From Acinetobacter dispersus (GTDB lineage Bacteria > Pseudomonadota > Gammaproteobacteria > Pseudomonadales > Moraxellaceae): DNA of 64,000 nt. The notes beneath the pieces were generated by a model. The model did not search any database and was not told where the DNA came from. It was given only the letters and a program-made list of their open reading frames with translations. The translations under genes were made by a program, and so were the position numbers. The first letter of the stretch is position 1. The number at the start of each line of letters is the position of its first letter. The DNA is taken from assembly GCF_009884975.1 (NCBI RefSeq), contig NZ_CP041970.1, forward strand, positions 744,001 through 808,000, read 5' to 3'. Positions 26,839 to 37,281 of this stretch are shown in pieces.

Positions 26839-28404
26839 TTAAACGCCAGAACGGATCATATAATCAAAGGCAGACAGCGATGCTTTGGCACCTTCACCTG
26901 TGGCAATGATGATTTGCTTATAAGGCACAGTCGTACAGTCACCCGCAGCAAATACACCTTTGACATTGGTTTCGTTGCGATCATTAATCACGATCTCACC
27001 ACGATTACTCAATTCAACCGCACTGTTCTTTAAGAAATCCGTGTTTGGTAATAAACCAATCTGTACGAAGATCCCTGCAAGTTCAACACTATGCTCTACA
27101 TCAGTAGCACGATCTTTGTATTTCAATGCCGTTACTTGTGAGCCATCACCCACCACTTCAGTACTGAGTGCATTCAAAATCACTGTCGTGTTTGGCAAGC
27201 TGTTTAACTTGTCCTGCAACACTTGGTCTGCACGAAGCTTGGTATCAAACTCAACCAAAGTCACATGCTCTACAATCCCTGCAAGGTCAATCGCTGCTTC
27301 GACACCTGAGTTACCACCACCAATCACCGCAACACGTTTGCCTTTGAATAATGGACCATCACAGTGTGGGCAGTAAGCTACACCACGGGTACGGTATTCA
27401 GCTTCACCTGGTACATTCATTTCTCTCCAACGTGCACCTGTAGACAGGATAATGGTTTTCGATTCAAGCTTGGCACCATTCTCTAGTTCAACCTCAACTA
27501 GACCATTGGCCGTTTGATCTGCACCAGTGATCTTGCTGACACGTTGCAAGTTCATGATATCGACACCGTATTCACGGACATGGGCTTCCATGTCTTGAGC
27601 GAACTGAGGACCTACAGTTTTTTGAACAGTGGTAAAGTTCTCAATGTCCATGGTATCCATTACCTGACCACCAAAGCGTTCAGCCACGATACCCGTTTTG
27701 ATGCCTTTACGTGCCGCATAGATCGCTGCTGTACCACCCGCAGGCCCACCGCCAATCACCAATACATCAAATGCATCTTTGGCATTGATTGCTGCTGCAT
27801 CTTTCTCAGCCGAGTTGCTATCCAACTTGGCTACGATTTCTTCCAAAGTCATACGACCTTGACCAATGTGTTGGTTGTCTTGGAACACCATTGGCACGGC
27901 TAAGATTTTGCGTTCTTCAACTTCGTCTTGGAAGAAAGCACCATCAATCATGGTTGCCGTGGTATTTGGATTGTTAATCGCAATCAAGTTCAAAGCTTGA
28001 ACCACATCTGGGCAGTTATGGCAGCTCAATGAGACAAATACATCAAAGTTTGCAGTTAAATTGAGGCCTTTGATCTGAGTGAGTACTTCATCAGACACTT
28101 TAGGGGCATAACCCGACACTTGTAATAATGCCAAGATCAAAGAAGTAAACTCATGTCCCATCGGCAAGCCAGCAAAGAACACACGTGGTTGTTCACCTGC
28201 TTTGGCCACACCAAAACTAGGACGGCGAGCGTTTGAACCGTCAAAACGCGCCGTAACTTGGTCAGAAAGTTCTGCAATTTCAGTCACGAGTTCTTTGATT
28301 TTTGCAGCTTTGTCGGAGTCATCTAAAGCAGCAACCAACTCGATTGGACTTTCTAAACGTTCTAAGTAAGCTTTTAATTGAGTTTTAATATTTTGATCTA
28401 ACAT
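26839..28404 (-). CDS. ahpF: Alkyl hydroperoxide reductase subunit F
   Basis: A 521-residue flavoprotein that passes electrons from NADH to AhpC. The N-terminal double thioredoxin domain carries the CHNC redox pair near residues 128-131. The thioredoxin-reductase-like part has the FAD motif [17 protein letters not shown] near 215, the active disulfide CPHC near 345-348, the NAD motif [10 protein letters not shown] and FAAGDCTT near the end. Full length. It is not adjacent to ahpC, which lies about 4 kb further on the same strand, so the pair is unlinked here. Confidence 0.96.
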   Translation of the reverse strand: MLDQNIKTQLKAYLERLESPIELVAALDDSDKAAKIKELVTEIAELSDQVTARFDGSNARRPSFGVAKAGEQPRVFFAGLPMGHEFTSLILALLQVSGYAPKVSDEVLTQIKGLNLTANFDVFVSLSCHNCPDVVQALNLIAINNPNTTATMIDGAFFQDEVEERKILAVPMVFQDNQHIGQGRMTLEEIVAKLDSNSAEKDAAAINAKDAFDVLVIGGGPAGGTAAIYAARKGIKTGIVAERFGGQVMDTMDIENFTTVQKTVGPQFAQDMEAHVREYGVDIMNLQRVSKITGADQTANGLVEVELENGAKLESKTIILSTGARWREMNVPGEAEYRTRGVAYCPHCDGPLFKGKRVAVIGGGNSGVEAAIDLAGIVEHVTLVEFDTKLRADQVLQDKLNSLPNTTVILNALSTEVVGDGSQVTALKYKDRATDVEHSVELAGIFVQIGLLPNTDFLKNSAVELSNRGEIVINDRNETNVKGVFAAGDCTTVPYKQIIIATGEGAKASLSAFDYMIRSGV

Positions 28405-28635
28405 GTATTACTCCAAATTCTAAGACGTTCAAATCGGCTAAATTCATTCAATGAAGCTATAGTACGCAAAAGTACTGAATAGGTAAAACAGTATGTTTTT
28501 ATGAGTTTGATCGGTTTTTTGAATTTTTAATTGTGTTGGTAGTTTTATAAACATATCTTTCATAAAAAATTTGAGTACAATCAAAGTTGTTATATAACTG
28601 CAATCATTTCGTGGCATAAATAAAGGGTAAGTAAT

Positions 28636-28854
28636 ATGACGTTACAACGTGGTATCTATCAGCACTATAAAGGACAGCTATATCAAGTGTTTAATGTTGC
28701 AAGACATAGTGAAACTGAAGAAGAGCTGGTGGTCTATCAATGTTTATACGGTGATTATTCGATGTGGCTACGTCCATTGACGATGTTTATCGAAACCGTT
28801 CAACTTGACGATGGTCAAATTTTGCCACGTTTTAAACTGATACAAACGACCTAA
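28636..28854 (+). CDS. DUF1653 domain protein
   Basis: A 72-residue protein with the DUF1653 pattern: [21 protein letters not shown], then [12 protein letters not shown], then [12 protein letters not shown]. It is a small SH3-like beta domain of unknown function. GGGTAAGTAAT precedes the ATG. It is 40 bases upstream of the O-methyltransferase gene and probably co-transcribed with it. Confidence 0.88.
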   Translation: MTLQRGIYQHYKGQLYQVFNVARHSETEEELVVYQCLYGDYSMWLRPLTMFIETVQLDDGQILPRFKLIQTT

Positions 28855-28894
28855 ATTCAATGCGCTGTTAATTTAAGCACTTGAGGGATCAGAC

Positions 28895-29482
28895 ATGACC
28901 AGCACAGTATTTTTACAACGTATCTCTGATTTATATGATGAGTTTAAACAACATGATGCTCGACAGTCTGATCGCTTAAGGCGCTACCGAAATATTGAAG
29001 CGGAATCCGCAAAGCTACTTGCGATGTTGGTTCGTACTCAACAATCAAAACGGATTTTAGAAATAGGTACCTCTACAGGCTATTCGACGCTTTGGCTGGC
29101 GGAAGCTGCGAAAGTCGTGGGAGCGAAGGTACATACTCTAGAAATCAATGCATTTCGCAGTGCGCAAGCAAAAAAATATGCGGAAGAATTTGGCTTGGAA
29201 TCTTTTATTGATTTTTGGGTGGGGGATGCTGCTGATTATCTGGACCAAGCGACTAAACCTTATGATCTGATTCTATTGGACGCCGAGCGTGGTAGTTATG
29301 TGAGCTACTGGCAAGACTTAAAGCGTTTATTGCAGTCTTCGGGAAGTACCTTAATTGTTGATAATGTGATTTCTCATGCAGCAGAAGTGAAGGAATTCCT
29401 CGAACTGATTAAAGATGATGAAGATTACATGAGTACCATTCTGCCGATTGGTGCAGGTTTATGTATGGTGGTGTTGAAGTGA
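28895..29482 (+). CDS. O-methyltransferase-like SAM-dependent methyltransferase
   Basis: A 195-residue class I methyltransferase. The SAM-binding motif ILEIGTSTGYSTLWLA lies near residue 55; the acidic hairpin is HTLEINAFRSAQAKKYA, and LILLDAERGSYVSYW near 127 resembles the metal-dependent caffeoyl-CoA/catechol O-methyltransferase group. Substrate unknown. The 3' end overlaps the convergent AraC regulator by 24 bases. Confidence 0.85.
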   Translation: MTSTVFLQRISDLYDEFKQHDARQSDRLRRYRNIEAESAKLLAMLVRTQQSKRILEIGTSTGYSTLWLAEAAKVVGAKVHTLEINAFRSAQAKKYAEEFGLESFIDFWVGDAADYLDQATKPYDLILLDAERGSYVSYWQDLKRLLQSSGSTLIVDNVISHAAEVKEFLELIKDDEDYMSTILPIGAGLCMVVLK

Positions 29483-30508
29483 ATTTATTTTACTTTGATG
29501 GTGTAGTCGATATGCTTGAGGGCTACAGCCAATCACTTTATTAAATGCACGGGTGAAATTGGCAGGATTAGAATAACCCAGCTCATAGGCAATATGGGTA
29601 ATGGTAAAGCTAGAATTTTCTAATAACTCAATGGCTCGCTCAGTACTGATCTGCTGCTTTAAAGCTTGAAATTCAACACCTTGTTGCTGTAAATAGCGCT
29701 GCAAGGTTTTTGTCGAAATGTTTAAAACTTTGGCACATTCCATGAGGGTTGGGACTTGATTGGCTTGTCGCAACATCATGCTAACCCATTCAACAATTTC
29801 ACCTTGATGATAAATCTTCTGGATTTGCTCCTGGCAGCGTTGCTCAACTATTTTTAAACTGTGTGCATCTGCCAAAGGCAAGGGTAGTGCTAATTGCTGC
29901 TGATCAATCACCACGCGGATACCTGAAAGCCAAGTATAGTTAAAGTGGAAATTAGCTTTCACTAAAGCTAAGTAACGTTCTTGATAACTTGGCTCTGGAA
30001 CACTCAAATATACTTGGTAGCGTTGTAATTGCTGGCCTGCCAATTCTAACAGGCTGTAGTAAAACGCCACCGCAATCGCTTCAATATGAAAGGCCAAACA
30101 TTGCTTATTCATCTGCAAAATTGGTTCAAATAACAGTTCAACTTTTTGTGAGCCTGTTGGAAACTGAATGCTGAGCTTAAAACTTGGCATAATCAGTCTA
30201 AAATATTGTGCAATCAGCCTAAGTGCATGTTCCAGATTCGGACTGGTCATGAGTGCATAGCCAACGAGACTATGTGAGCTGAGCTTGATATTTTTGCCCA
30301 GTTCAAAGGCCAAGTCTTGGGTATTGGGCAGACTTAAACCAATCTCAATGAATTGTTCAATTTGCTGAATCGATAATAATTCTGTTTTTGCCAGTTCTTG
30401 CTGCACAGCCATCAACAAATCATTATCGTATTGATGCGTACCGATTAAAATTTCAATCAGTCGTAAATAATAACGTGATGGAATAACAGGGATCTGTTGC
30501 TTTTGCAC
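29459..30508 (-). CDS. AraC/XylS-family regulator, probably of the alkane monooxygenase (AlkR-like)
   Basis: A 349-residue regulator. The N-terminal ligand domain (about 20-215) is of the AraC-binding-like type found in OruR/AlkR proteins. The C-terminal double helix-turn-helix (about 250-340) shows AKVLNISTKTLQRYLQQQG and ITHIAYELGYSNPANFTRAF. It is divergent from the alkane 1-monooxygenase gene with a 21-bp-period direct repeat between them, matching the alkR-alkM arrangement known from Acinetobacter. So it is likely an activator responding to alkanes; the inducer is inferred. The 3' end overlaps the methyltransferase gene by 24 bases. Confidence 0.87.
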   Translation of the reverse strand: MQKQQIPVIPSRYYLRLIEILIGTHQYDNDLLMAVQQELAKTELLSIQQIEQFIEIGLSLPNTQDLAFELGKNIKLSSHSLVGYALMTSPNLEHALRLIAQYFRLIMPSFKLSIQFPTGSQKVELLFEPILQMNKQCLAFHIEAIAVAFYYSLLELAGQQLQRYQVYLSVPEPSYQERYLALVKANFHFNYTWLSGIRVVIDQQQLALPLPLADAHSLKIVEQRCQEQIQKIYHQGEIVEWVSMMLRQANQVPTLMECAKVLNISTKTLQRYLQQQGVEFQALKQQISTERAIELLENSSFTITHIAYELGYSNPANFTRAFNKVIGCSPQAYRLHHQSKINSLQHHHT

Positions 30509-30523
30509 AAGAAAAACTCAGTA

Positions 30524-30563
30524 AAGTCTTAAAATGATAATAGCAAGTCTTAAAATGATAATA
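30524..30563 (+). promoter_or_regulatory. Tandem direct repeat, probable AlkR-type operator overlapping the alkM promoter
   Basis: AAGTCTTAAAATGATAATA occurs at 30524-30542 and again, identical, at 30545-30563. The period is 21 bases, two helical turns, the geometry of AraC/XylS activator sites. The second copy includes a -10-like TGATAATAT. It lies between the divergent regulator (start 30508) and monooxygenase (start 30631). Confidence 0.75.
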
Positions 30564-30630
30564 TAGAGGGCCGGTGAAGAGACACAATCAACTCAAGCAA
30601 AACATTTTGTGTTTGATTGAGGGGTTTCTA

Positions 30631-31824
30631 ATGAATATGTATACTCAACTGGATGTCGAGCAAGCGACAACAACATTTAAGGATAAAAAACGTCATTTAT
30701 GGCTATTGGGTTTGGCTGTACCGACCATTGCGATGGGTGGTTTGGCGGGCTATCAGTTTGGCCCTAAAAAAACGAAAAAGTTCTTTGCTTCATTTGGGCC
30801 ATTATTTATTCATGGCGTTATTCCGACATTGGATAAATTGATTGGTGAAGACACCGAAAACCCACCATTAGATGCAATCGCTGATTTAGAAGCCGATCCG
30901 TATTACGCTCGAATTGTTAAACTTTTTATTCCATTACAATATGCAACCAATATTTATGGAACCTATTTAGCCAGTCGTAAAGATACGCCAGTAGCAGATC
31001 AAGTCTTATTGGGAACTTTGGTGGGCATGGTCAATGGAATTGCCATTAATACTGCACATGAACTGAGCCATAAAAGTGGACGTTTAGAGCATTATCTTTC
31101 GCATTTGGCTTTAGTACCATCAGGTTATAACCATTTCCGAATTGAACATCCTTATGGACATCATCGTCGCGTTGCAACACCTGAAGATCCAGCATCGTCC
31201 CAATTTGGCGAAAGCTTTTGGAAATTTTTACCGCGTACTGTGATTGGTAGCTTCAAATCGGCGATCGAAATTGAGAAAAACCGTTTAGAACGTAAAAAAC
31301 TGCCTTTCTTCTGTAAGGAAAATGAGTTAATTCATGGTTGGGCAATGTCAGCTGTATATCATGCTGCCATGTTTAGCAAGTTTGGTATGCGTTCAGTACC
31401 ATTCCAAGTCACGCAAGCTGCTTATGCAATTACCTTGTTTGAGTCTGTGAATTATATTGAACATTATGGTTTAAAGCGTGCAAAGAAAGAAAATGGCCAA
31501 TATGAGCGTACTTTGCCAGAGCATAGCTGGAACAATAATAATGTCGTGACCAATTTGTTCTTGTATCAATTACAACGCCATTCAGATCATCACGCCAATC
31601 CGAGCCGAAGCTTTCAAACCTTACGTCATTTTCAAGATGCACCGCAATTACCCGCAGGTTATGGCGCCATGATTCTGCCAGCGTTTATTCCATCTTGGTG
31701 GTCAAAAATCATGGATGACCGTGTTGTAGCGCATTATAAAGGTGACCTCAGTAGAATTAATATGCATGCTGATGTGAAGGAAGAAATGCTCGAGAAATAT
31801 ATTGAGCAAAATGATGCGGCTTAA
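30631..31824 (+). CDS. alkM: Alkane 1-monooxygenase (AlkB/AlkM family)
   Basis: A 397-residue integral-membrane di-iron hydroxylase that converts n-alkanes to 1-alkanols with rubredoxin and rubredoxin reductase. The conserved histidine boxes are HELSHK (about 148), EHPYGHHRR (about 174) and LQRHSDHH (about 315), plus the NYIEHYG signature near 275. Hydrophobic segments precede and separate them. ATG 30631 is preferred because GAGGGG lies 8 bases before it; an upstream in-frame GTG at 30574 would start inside the leader. No rubredoxin gene is adjacent. Followed by a terminator. Confidence 0.94.
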   Translation: MNMYTQLDVEQATTTFKDKKRHLWLLGLAVPTIAMGGLAGYQFGPKKTKKFFASFGPLFIHGVIPTLDKLIGEDTENPPLDAIADLEADPYYARIVKLFIPLQYATNIYGTYLASRKDTPVADQVLLGTLVGMVNGIAINTAHELSHKSGRLEHYLSHLALVPSGYNHFRIEHPYGHHRRVATPEDPASSQFGESFWKFLPRTVIGSFKSAIEIEKNRLERKKLPFFCKENELIHGWAMSAVYHAAMFSKFGMRSVPFQVTQAAYAITLFESVNYIEHYGLKRAKKENGQYERTLPEHSWNNNNVVTNLFLYQLQRHSDHHANPSRSFQTLRHFQDAPQLPAGYGAMILPAFIPSWWSKIMDDRVVAHYKGDLSRINMHADVKEEMLEKYIEQNDAA

Positions 31825-31846
31825 ATAAGCGAAAGGTATAAAACAG

Positions 31847-31871
31847 ATCAGCCCCAACGGGCTGATTTTTT
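31847..31871 (+). terminator. Terminator of the alkane monooxygenase gene
   Basis: An 8-bp stem, ATCAGCCC with GGGCTGAT, a 4-base loop and then TTTTT. Confidence 0.85.
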
Positions 31872-31875
31872 ATAA

Positions 31876-32085
31876 TTAGGCTGAAATACAGAGTCGTTTA
31901 AAATGTAGATCAAACTCAAGATATTTATGCACAAAGGCTGTTTTATCATTGGTGCGAAGTAAATTATTGTAGATAAACTCTGGAACGGGATGATAAAGCT
32001 CACCTGAGCCATTGCTATAGAAAATTTTTAAATAGCGTGAAGAAACATCGTATTTCCAAGAGGTTACAACAACTGGTTTTTCCAT
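31876..32085 (-). CDS. KTSC-domain small protein
   Basis: A 69-residue protein with the KTSC-like pattern: a strand with SSRYLKIFYSNGSGELYHPV and then VPEFIYNNLLRTNDKTAFVHKYLE. KTSC domains are named for a lysyl-tRNA synthetase C-terminal extension and also occur alone; they are thought to bind nucleic acid, but this is unproven. No signal peptide. It stands alone, convergent with alkM. Nothing clear is seen in the 250 bases on its promoter side, which also carry the ahpC terminator. Confidence 0.75.
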   Translation of the reverse strand: MEKPVVVTSWKYDVSSRYLKIFYSNGSGELYHPVPEFIYNNLLRTNDKTAFVHKYLEFDLHFKRLCISA

Positions 32086-32284
32086 ATATTCGTCCCCATT
32101 TTGATTTGATCTTTTAGTACATGGTTAATAACTCTGGTGTTCTATTCTTTGACAGTACTCCAACTGAAACCGTCTGACAATTCATAAATGAATGTTGCTA
32201 TAAACTTATAAGTATAAGAATTGTAAAAAATTAGCTAAAAAATTTCGGTGTGGAATAGGGCTTGGATTGATAAAAATAATCAAT

Positions 32285-32312
32285 AAAAAAACCACCCTAA
32301 AAAGGGTGGTTT
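32285..32312 (-). terminator. Terminator of ahpC
   Basis: On the minus strand, AAACCACCCT pairs with AGGGTGGTTT and is followed by a T-run. Confidence 0.87.
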
Positions 32313-32338
32313 CAAACCTATCGGTCTAATCTAAATAA

Positions 32339-32902
32339 TTAGATTTTACCAACTAAGTCGATAGATGGAGCAAGCGTAGCTTCGCCTTCTTTCCATTTAG
32401 CTGGGCATACTTCACCTGGGTGAGCGTGAACATATTGAGCAGCTTTAACTTTACGAAGAAGTTCAGATGCATCACGGCCGATACCACCAGCGTTGATTTC
32501 AACGATTTGGATTTTGCCTTCTGGATCGATTACGAAAGTACCACGGTCAGCAAGACCAGCAGCTTCGATTAATACGTCGAAGTTTTTTGAAAGTGTCCAA
32601 GTTGGGTCACCGATCAATGGGTATTGGATTTTACCAATAACTTCTGAAGTGTCGTGCCAAGCTTTGTGCGTGAAGTGAGTGTCAGTAGACACGCCATAGA
32701 TTTCAACGCCTAATTTTTGGAATTCAGCATAGTTGTCAGCAAGGTCGCCTAACTCAGTTGGACATACGAAAGTGAAGTCAGCTGGGTAGAAGAATACAAC
32801 AGACCATTTGCCTTTAAGATCAGCTTCAGATACGTCAACAAATTGACCGTTGTGGTACGCAGTTGCTTTAAATGGTTTAACTTCAGTATTAATTAAGCTC
32901 AT
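32339..32902 (-). CDS. ahpC: Alkyl hydroperoxide reductase subunit C (peroxiredoxin)
   Basis: A 187-residue typical 2-Cys peroxiredoxin. The peroxidatic Cys lies in [12 protein letters not shown] (about residue 47) and the resolving Cys in GEVCPAKW (about 166). It reduces H2O2 and organic peroxides and is recycled by AhpF. Two ATGs are adjacent; the one giving [12 protein letters not shown] is chosen because the family length is 187 and GGAG lies at proper spacing before it. Readings starting 1 or 4 codons earlier are possible. Monocistronic. Confidence 0.95.
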   Translation of the reverse strand: MSLINTEVKPFKATAYHNGQFVDVSEADLKGKWSVVFFYPADFTFVCPTELGDLADNYAEFQKLGVEIYGVSTDTHFTHKAWHDTSEVIGKIQYPLIGDPTWTLSKNFDVLIEAAGLADRGTFVIDPEGKIQIVEINAGGIGRDASELLRKVKAAQYVHAHPGEVCPAKWKEGEATLAPSIDLVGKI

Positions 32903-33381
32903 CATTGTCTCCATGATTGAGGTTTTATTGAGAGGCTAACGCCTTACTTGTTTACGAGATAAAGAATAAATAATTTTTAGTTATTGGGGAAATAGTATTT
33001 TTACATTACTAAAATCGGAAAATTGAATAACTCAATCAAAAACGACTTTCACCCAAAGATATTTTCTCTATTTGACTCCATGCAGATGAAGTAAAAATGA
33101 CAAAATATCTGAAAACTAACGTGCATAACAACATGAAGTCTACGCCAGCAAAATTCAAGGGTAAAATTGAAAAAAGATAAAAATATATAAAAAACCAAGA
33201 TATACGATTAAATATTCTACATCAGATGAATATGTAAAATGATCGGGGAATAAAAAAGTATAATTGGGCGAATAAGTGTGGTTTTAGATTTTATCTCAAA
33301 CAGTTTGAAAAGGTTTCTTTGCATAGCAAGGGCTTAAGGCGTAAAATAGCCGATTATTTAATTTTTCAGGAAAGCTGTTCA
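32903..33381. other. Long divergent intergenic region between ahpC and hrpA
   Basis: About 480 A/T-rich bases. A TATAAT at 33259-33264 could be a -10 for hrpA, but no convincing -35 accompanies it. I see no RNA gene or repeat here. Part of its right end (from 33319) is open in the hrpA frame and would be coding if a TTG start were used. Confidence 0.4.
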
Positions 33382-36300
33382 GTGCAGAGTCATTTAAATG
33401 TAGATCAATTGGTTATGGCTCGTGACCGTCACCGTTTAAATCGACTGCGCAAAGATAAAAAAACAGAAACAGCGGAAATTGAAAAACTGATTCAGCAATC
33501 GAATCATAAGGTAAAACAACGGCTAGCACGTGTTCCAAAGATCAAGCTGAATCAAGACCTGCCTGTTACCCAATACGCAGACCGTTTAATTGAGGCGATT
33601 CAAAAGCATCAGGTCATCATTGTTGCTGGTGAAACGGGTTCTGGTAAAACCACACAGCTTCCACAAATTGCCATGCTGGCAGGTCGTGGACTCACTGGGA
33701 TGATTGGTCATACTCAGCCACGTCGATTGGCGGCTCGAAGTGTCTCACAACGTATTGCGGAAGAAGTGGGCGAGAAGCTTGGCGAATCAATTGGCTTTAA
33801 GATTCGTTTTAATGAACAAGGCTCGCAAGATTCAATCGTCCGTTTGATGACAGATGGTATTTTGTTGGCTGAATTGACCAATGACCGTTTTTTATCAAAA
33901 TACGATACGATCATTATTGATGAAGCGCATGAACGTTCACTCAATATTGACTTCATCATGGGCTATCTCAAGCAGCTTTTGCCAAAACGTCCTGATTTAA
34001 AAGTCATCGTGACCTCGGCTACGCTAGATGTAAACCGTTTTAGCCAGTATTTTTATGACGCACCAATTTTTGAAGTAGAAGGCCGTAGTTTTCCTGTCGA
34101 GCTGCGTTATCGTCCTATCTCTGAGCTGAGTATTGTCGGCAGTGATGACGACGAGTTTGATGATTTTGAAGAAAATTTACCGCGCGCTGTAGTACAAGCA
34201 GTAGAAGAGTGTTTTGCCGATGCTGAAGCAAAAGGTCATCCTGAATATGCGGATATTTTAATTTTTGCCAGTACAGAGCAGGAAATCCGTGAATTGCAGG
34301 AAACGCTGCAAAAATATGGCCCTCGCCATACTGAGGTATTGCCTTTATATGCGCGTTTGGCTCTAGCAGAACAGCAAAAGATTTTTAGTCCAGGCGGTAA
34401 AGGTCGACGCATTATTATTGCGACCAACGTGGCTGAAACTGCATTGACGGTTCCGAATATTCGCTATGTGATTGACAGTGGTTTTGCTCGTATCTCGCGT
34501 TATAACTACCGTTCGCGGGTACAGCGCTTACCGATTGAAGCGATTTCACAAGCTGCAGCCAACCAGCGTAAAGGCCGCTGTGGTCGTATAGCTGCGGGTG
34601 TATGTATTCGTCTATACAGTGAAGAAGACTTTTTAAGTCGTCCTGAGTTTACTGAACCTGAAATTAAACGGACAAACTTGGCTTCTGTTATTTTGCAAAT
34701 GCAAAGCTTAGGTTTAGGTAATCTAGAAGATTTTGATTTTATTGAGCCACCTGATTTCCGTTTGGTGAATGACGGACGTAAGCTATTGGTTGAGTTAGGT
34801 GCATTAAACGAACGTAAGAATGATTTAACCAAAGTTGGTCAAATGATGGCGCGTATGCCAATTGACCCACGTTTAGCACGTATGTTGGTTGGCGGGGCTC
34901 ATTTTGGTGTGCTCAAAGAAACTCTGATTATTGTCAGTGCCTTAGCCATTCAAGATCCACGTGAGCGTCCTGCGGACAAGCAAATGCAGGCAGATCAAAA
35001 GCATGCACTGTTTAAAGAAGCTGACTCAGACTTTTTATTCTATTTAAAACTTTGGAATACGCTGCAAACCAGTCCTGAAACACAAACTGAAAATAAGCGC
35101 CGTCAATTTGCACGTCAGCACTTTTTAAGTTGGTTACGTCTTCGTGAATGGAAACAAACCCATCAGCAATTGGTTGAATTGGCAGAAGGTTTAAAGCTCA
35201 GTTTTAATGAAAAATCAGCCAATTATGAAAACTTACACCGTGCGCTGTTAACTGGTTTGCTTTCATTTATTGCGAATAAAACAGACGAACGAAATACCTT
35301 TATGGCGGTGCGCCAGCAGAAGGCTAAAGTTTTTCCTGCGAGTACCTTACACAAGACCAATACCGCTTGGGTCATGGCATTTGAGATGGTGGAAACCTCT
35401 CAGGTGTATTTACGGGCTTTGGCAAAAATTGATCCTGAATGGATTCTATTGGCTGCGCGTGATTTATTGAAATATCACTATTTTGAACCACATTGGTCGA
35501 AAAAAGCGGGTATTGTTAATGCTTATGCGCAGATTTCTCTGTTTGGTTTGATTATTGAACCGAAAAGATTAATCAATTTTGAAAAAGTGGACCAACCTGC
35601 GGCACATGAAATCTTTTTACGTGATGCCTTAACGACAGGTCATTTAGGTATTACGCCGCCATTCTTAAAACATAACTTACTCAAACTTGAAGAAGTTGAA
35701 AGAGTTGAAGATAAATTACGTCGCCGTGATTTGGTGGTGGATGAAGAGACTATTTACCAGTTCTATGCAGCGAAAGTGCCAGAAGAAATTGCCAGTCGCA
35801 GCAGTTTTGAAGATTGGCGTGCAACCATTGAGTCAGAGCATCCGCGTTATTTATTTGTAGATGATGATGCGTTATGGATGAATGATCGTCCAACGACGCA
35901 TCAATTCCCAGATTATTTGCATAATGGACAACTGCGACTTGCTGCCAGCTATCGTTTTGACCCTAGCCATGATGAAGATGGTGCGACAGTTAAAATTCCT
36001 GTGCAGGCTTTACCGCAAGTGGATGAAAAGCAGTGGTCATGGGGCATTCCAGGGTGGCGTCAGGATTTAATCGAAGCTTTATTAAAAGCACTACCAAAAG
36101 ACAAGCGTCGCAATTTGGTGCCGATCCCAGATACTGCTAAAAAGCTCATGCAGGGGATTGATGCGGTTCATCTGCGTGAACATTTATTTAGCTACTTGGC
36201 GTTTGCTTTACGCGGTGAGCAGATTACGGAAAAAGATTTTTCTTTTGAGCGCATTGATCAGTATCTGATTCCGTTTATCAAGGTGGTAGATGAAAAAGGT

Positions 36301-37236
36301 AAGTTAATCGCACAAGGTCGTGATCTGGATGAGTTGAAAGCACGTTGCCATGTTGAAACCCATCGTCCAGTCAAACAGCAACAAGGTGAGTTCCAAACCT
36401 TCCCTGAAAATTTTGTATTCGAAGCATCGCAAAAAGTAACAGGTGTTGTGATCAAGCAATATCAGGCTTTGGTTCCAACTAAACTATTTGCTGAGCTTGA
36501 AGCCAAAGATGAATCTGGCGTGGTGATTCAAACCTTTAATGACCAAGATGAAGCGATTAAGCAACATCGAGAAGGGGTGATTCGCTTGGTGCATATGCAG
36601 TTGGGGGATTTAATCCGTCAATTGAAAAAACAGATTTCCAAGCCCTTGGCTTTGGCTTATTCACCATTAGGTGATCGAGCAAAACTGGAACAAATGCTGA
36701 TCTATGCAACCTTGCAGGTTTCAATTCAAGATCTACCAAAAAATGCGGCTGAGTTTCAGCAGTTACTGACCGAAACTAAAAAGCAATTTTTAGCAAATGG
36801 TCAACAGACATTAAATGATTTAACTGAAATATTTACTCAATGGCAGCAGATCCGCCGTGAGTTATTGGTGTTGGATCAGACTATCTTTGGTCGAAGTGTA
36901 GATGATATTGAAGATCAACTTGATTTAATGTCATTAGCAAACTTTGTTTATAGCCGTCCTGCTGAAATTTGGCAGGAATACCCGCGTTATTTAAAAGCGC
37001 TGCTATTGCGTTTAGATCGTTTGCCCAATAATCTACAACGAGACCTTGCTGCAATTGATGATGTCGATCCATGGATGGACAAAGTATTTAAATTTAAAAA
37101 TGATCCTAAAATCAAAGAACTGTATTTGATGTTGGAAGAATTCAGAATTTCTTTGTTTTCTCAGCCGATGAAAACAAAGCTGCCTATTTCACCAACTAGA
37201 TTACAAAAACTATGGGATCGATTAGCAATCGGTTAA
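33382..37236 (+). CDS. hrpA: ATP-dependent RNA helicase HrpA
   Basis: A DEAH-box helicase of about 1284 residues. Motif I is GETGSGKTTQLPQ; the DEAH box reads DEAHERSLNIDF; motif III is TSATLD, and motif VI QRKGRCGR. Helicase-associated HA2 and OB-fold domains follow, then the long HrpA-specific DUF3418 C-terminal half. In E. coli HrpA acts on mRNA processing and on stalled or collided ribosomes. The start is uncertain: GTG 33382 has AGGAAAG eight bases upstream and is preferred; TTG 33319 would add 21 residues, and ATG 33415 is also possible. Confidence 0.93.
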   Translation: MQSHLNVDQLVMARDRHRLNRLRKDKKTETAEIEKLIQQSNHKVKQRLARVPKIKLNQDLPVTQYADRLIEAIQKHQVIIVAGETGSGKTTQLPQIAMLAGRGLTGMIGHTQPRRLAARSVSQRIAEEVGEKLGESIGFKIRFNEQGSQDSIVRLMTDGILLAELTNDRFLSKYDTIIIDEAHERSLNIDFIMGYLKQLLPKRPDLKVIVTSATLDVNRFSQYFYDAPIFEVEGRSFPVELRYRPISELSIVGSDDDEFDDFEENLPRAVVQAVEECFADAEAKGHPEYADILIFASTEQEIRELQETLQKYGPRHTEVLPLYARLALAEQQKIFSPGGKGRRIIIATNVAETALTVPNIRYVIDSGFARISRYNYRSRVQRLPIEAISQAAANQRKGRCGRIAAGVCIRLYSEEDFLSRPEFTEPEIKRTNLASVILQMQSLGLGNLEDFDFIEPPDFRLVNDGRKLLVELGALNERKNDLTKVGQMMARMPIDPRLARMLVGGAHFGVLKETLIIVSALAIQDPRERPADKQMQADQKHALFKEADSDFLFYLKLWNTLQTSPETQTENKRRQFARQHFLSWLRLREWKQTHQQLVELAEGLKLSFNEKSANYENLHRALLTGLLSFIANKTDERNTFMAVRQQKAKVFPASTLHKTNTAWVMAFEMVETSQVYLRALAKIDPEWILLAARDLLKYHYFEPHWSKKAGIVNAYAQISLFGLIIEPKRLINFEKVDQPAAHEIFLRDALTTGHLGITPPFLKHNLLKLEEVERVEDKLRRRDLVVDEETIYQFYAAKVPEEIASRSSFEDWRATIESEHPRYLFVDDDALWMNDRPTTHQFPDYLHNGQLRLAASYRFDPSHDEDGATVKIPVQALPQVDEKQWSWGIPGWRQDLIEALLKALPKDKRRNLVPIPDTAKKLMQGIDAVHLREHLFSYLAFALRGEQITEKDFSFERIDQYLIPFIKVVDEKGKLIAQGRDLDELKARCHVETHRPVKQQQGEFQTFPENFVFEASQKVTGVVIKQYQALVPTKLFAELEAKDESGVVIQTFNDQDEAIKQHREGVIRLVHMQLGDLIRQLKKQISKPLALAYSPLGDRAKLEQMLIYATLQVSIQDLPKNAAEFQQLLTETKKQFLANGQQTLNDLTEIFTQWQQIRRELLVLDQTIFGRSVDDIEDQLDLMSLANFVYSRPAEIWQEYPRYLKALLLRLDRLPNNLQRDLAAIDDVDPWMDKVFKFKNDPKIKELYLMLEEFRISLFSQPMKTKLPISPTRLQKLWDRLAIG

Positions 37237-37281
37237 ACTGAGAAATATGAAAGTTAGAAGCATTCTTTACAGGAGTTTTAC

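Noticed and set aside
28455..28495. OxyR-like ATAG/CTAT elements upstream of ahpF
   Set aside because: ATAG motifs are present but their spacing does not fit the four-element OxyR pattern.
33319..33381. TTG start of hrpA at 33319
   Set aside because: No good ribosome-binding site; the GTG at 33382 has AGGAAAG at suitable distance. Not excluded.
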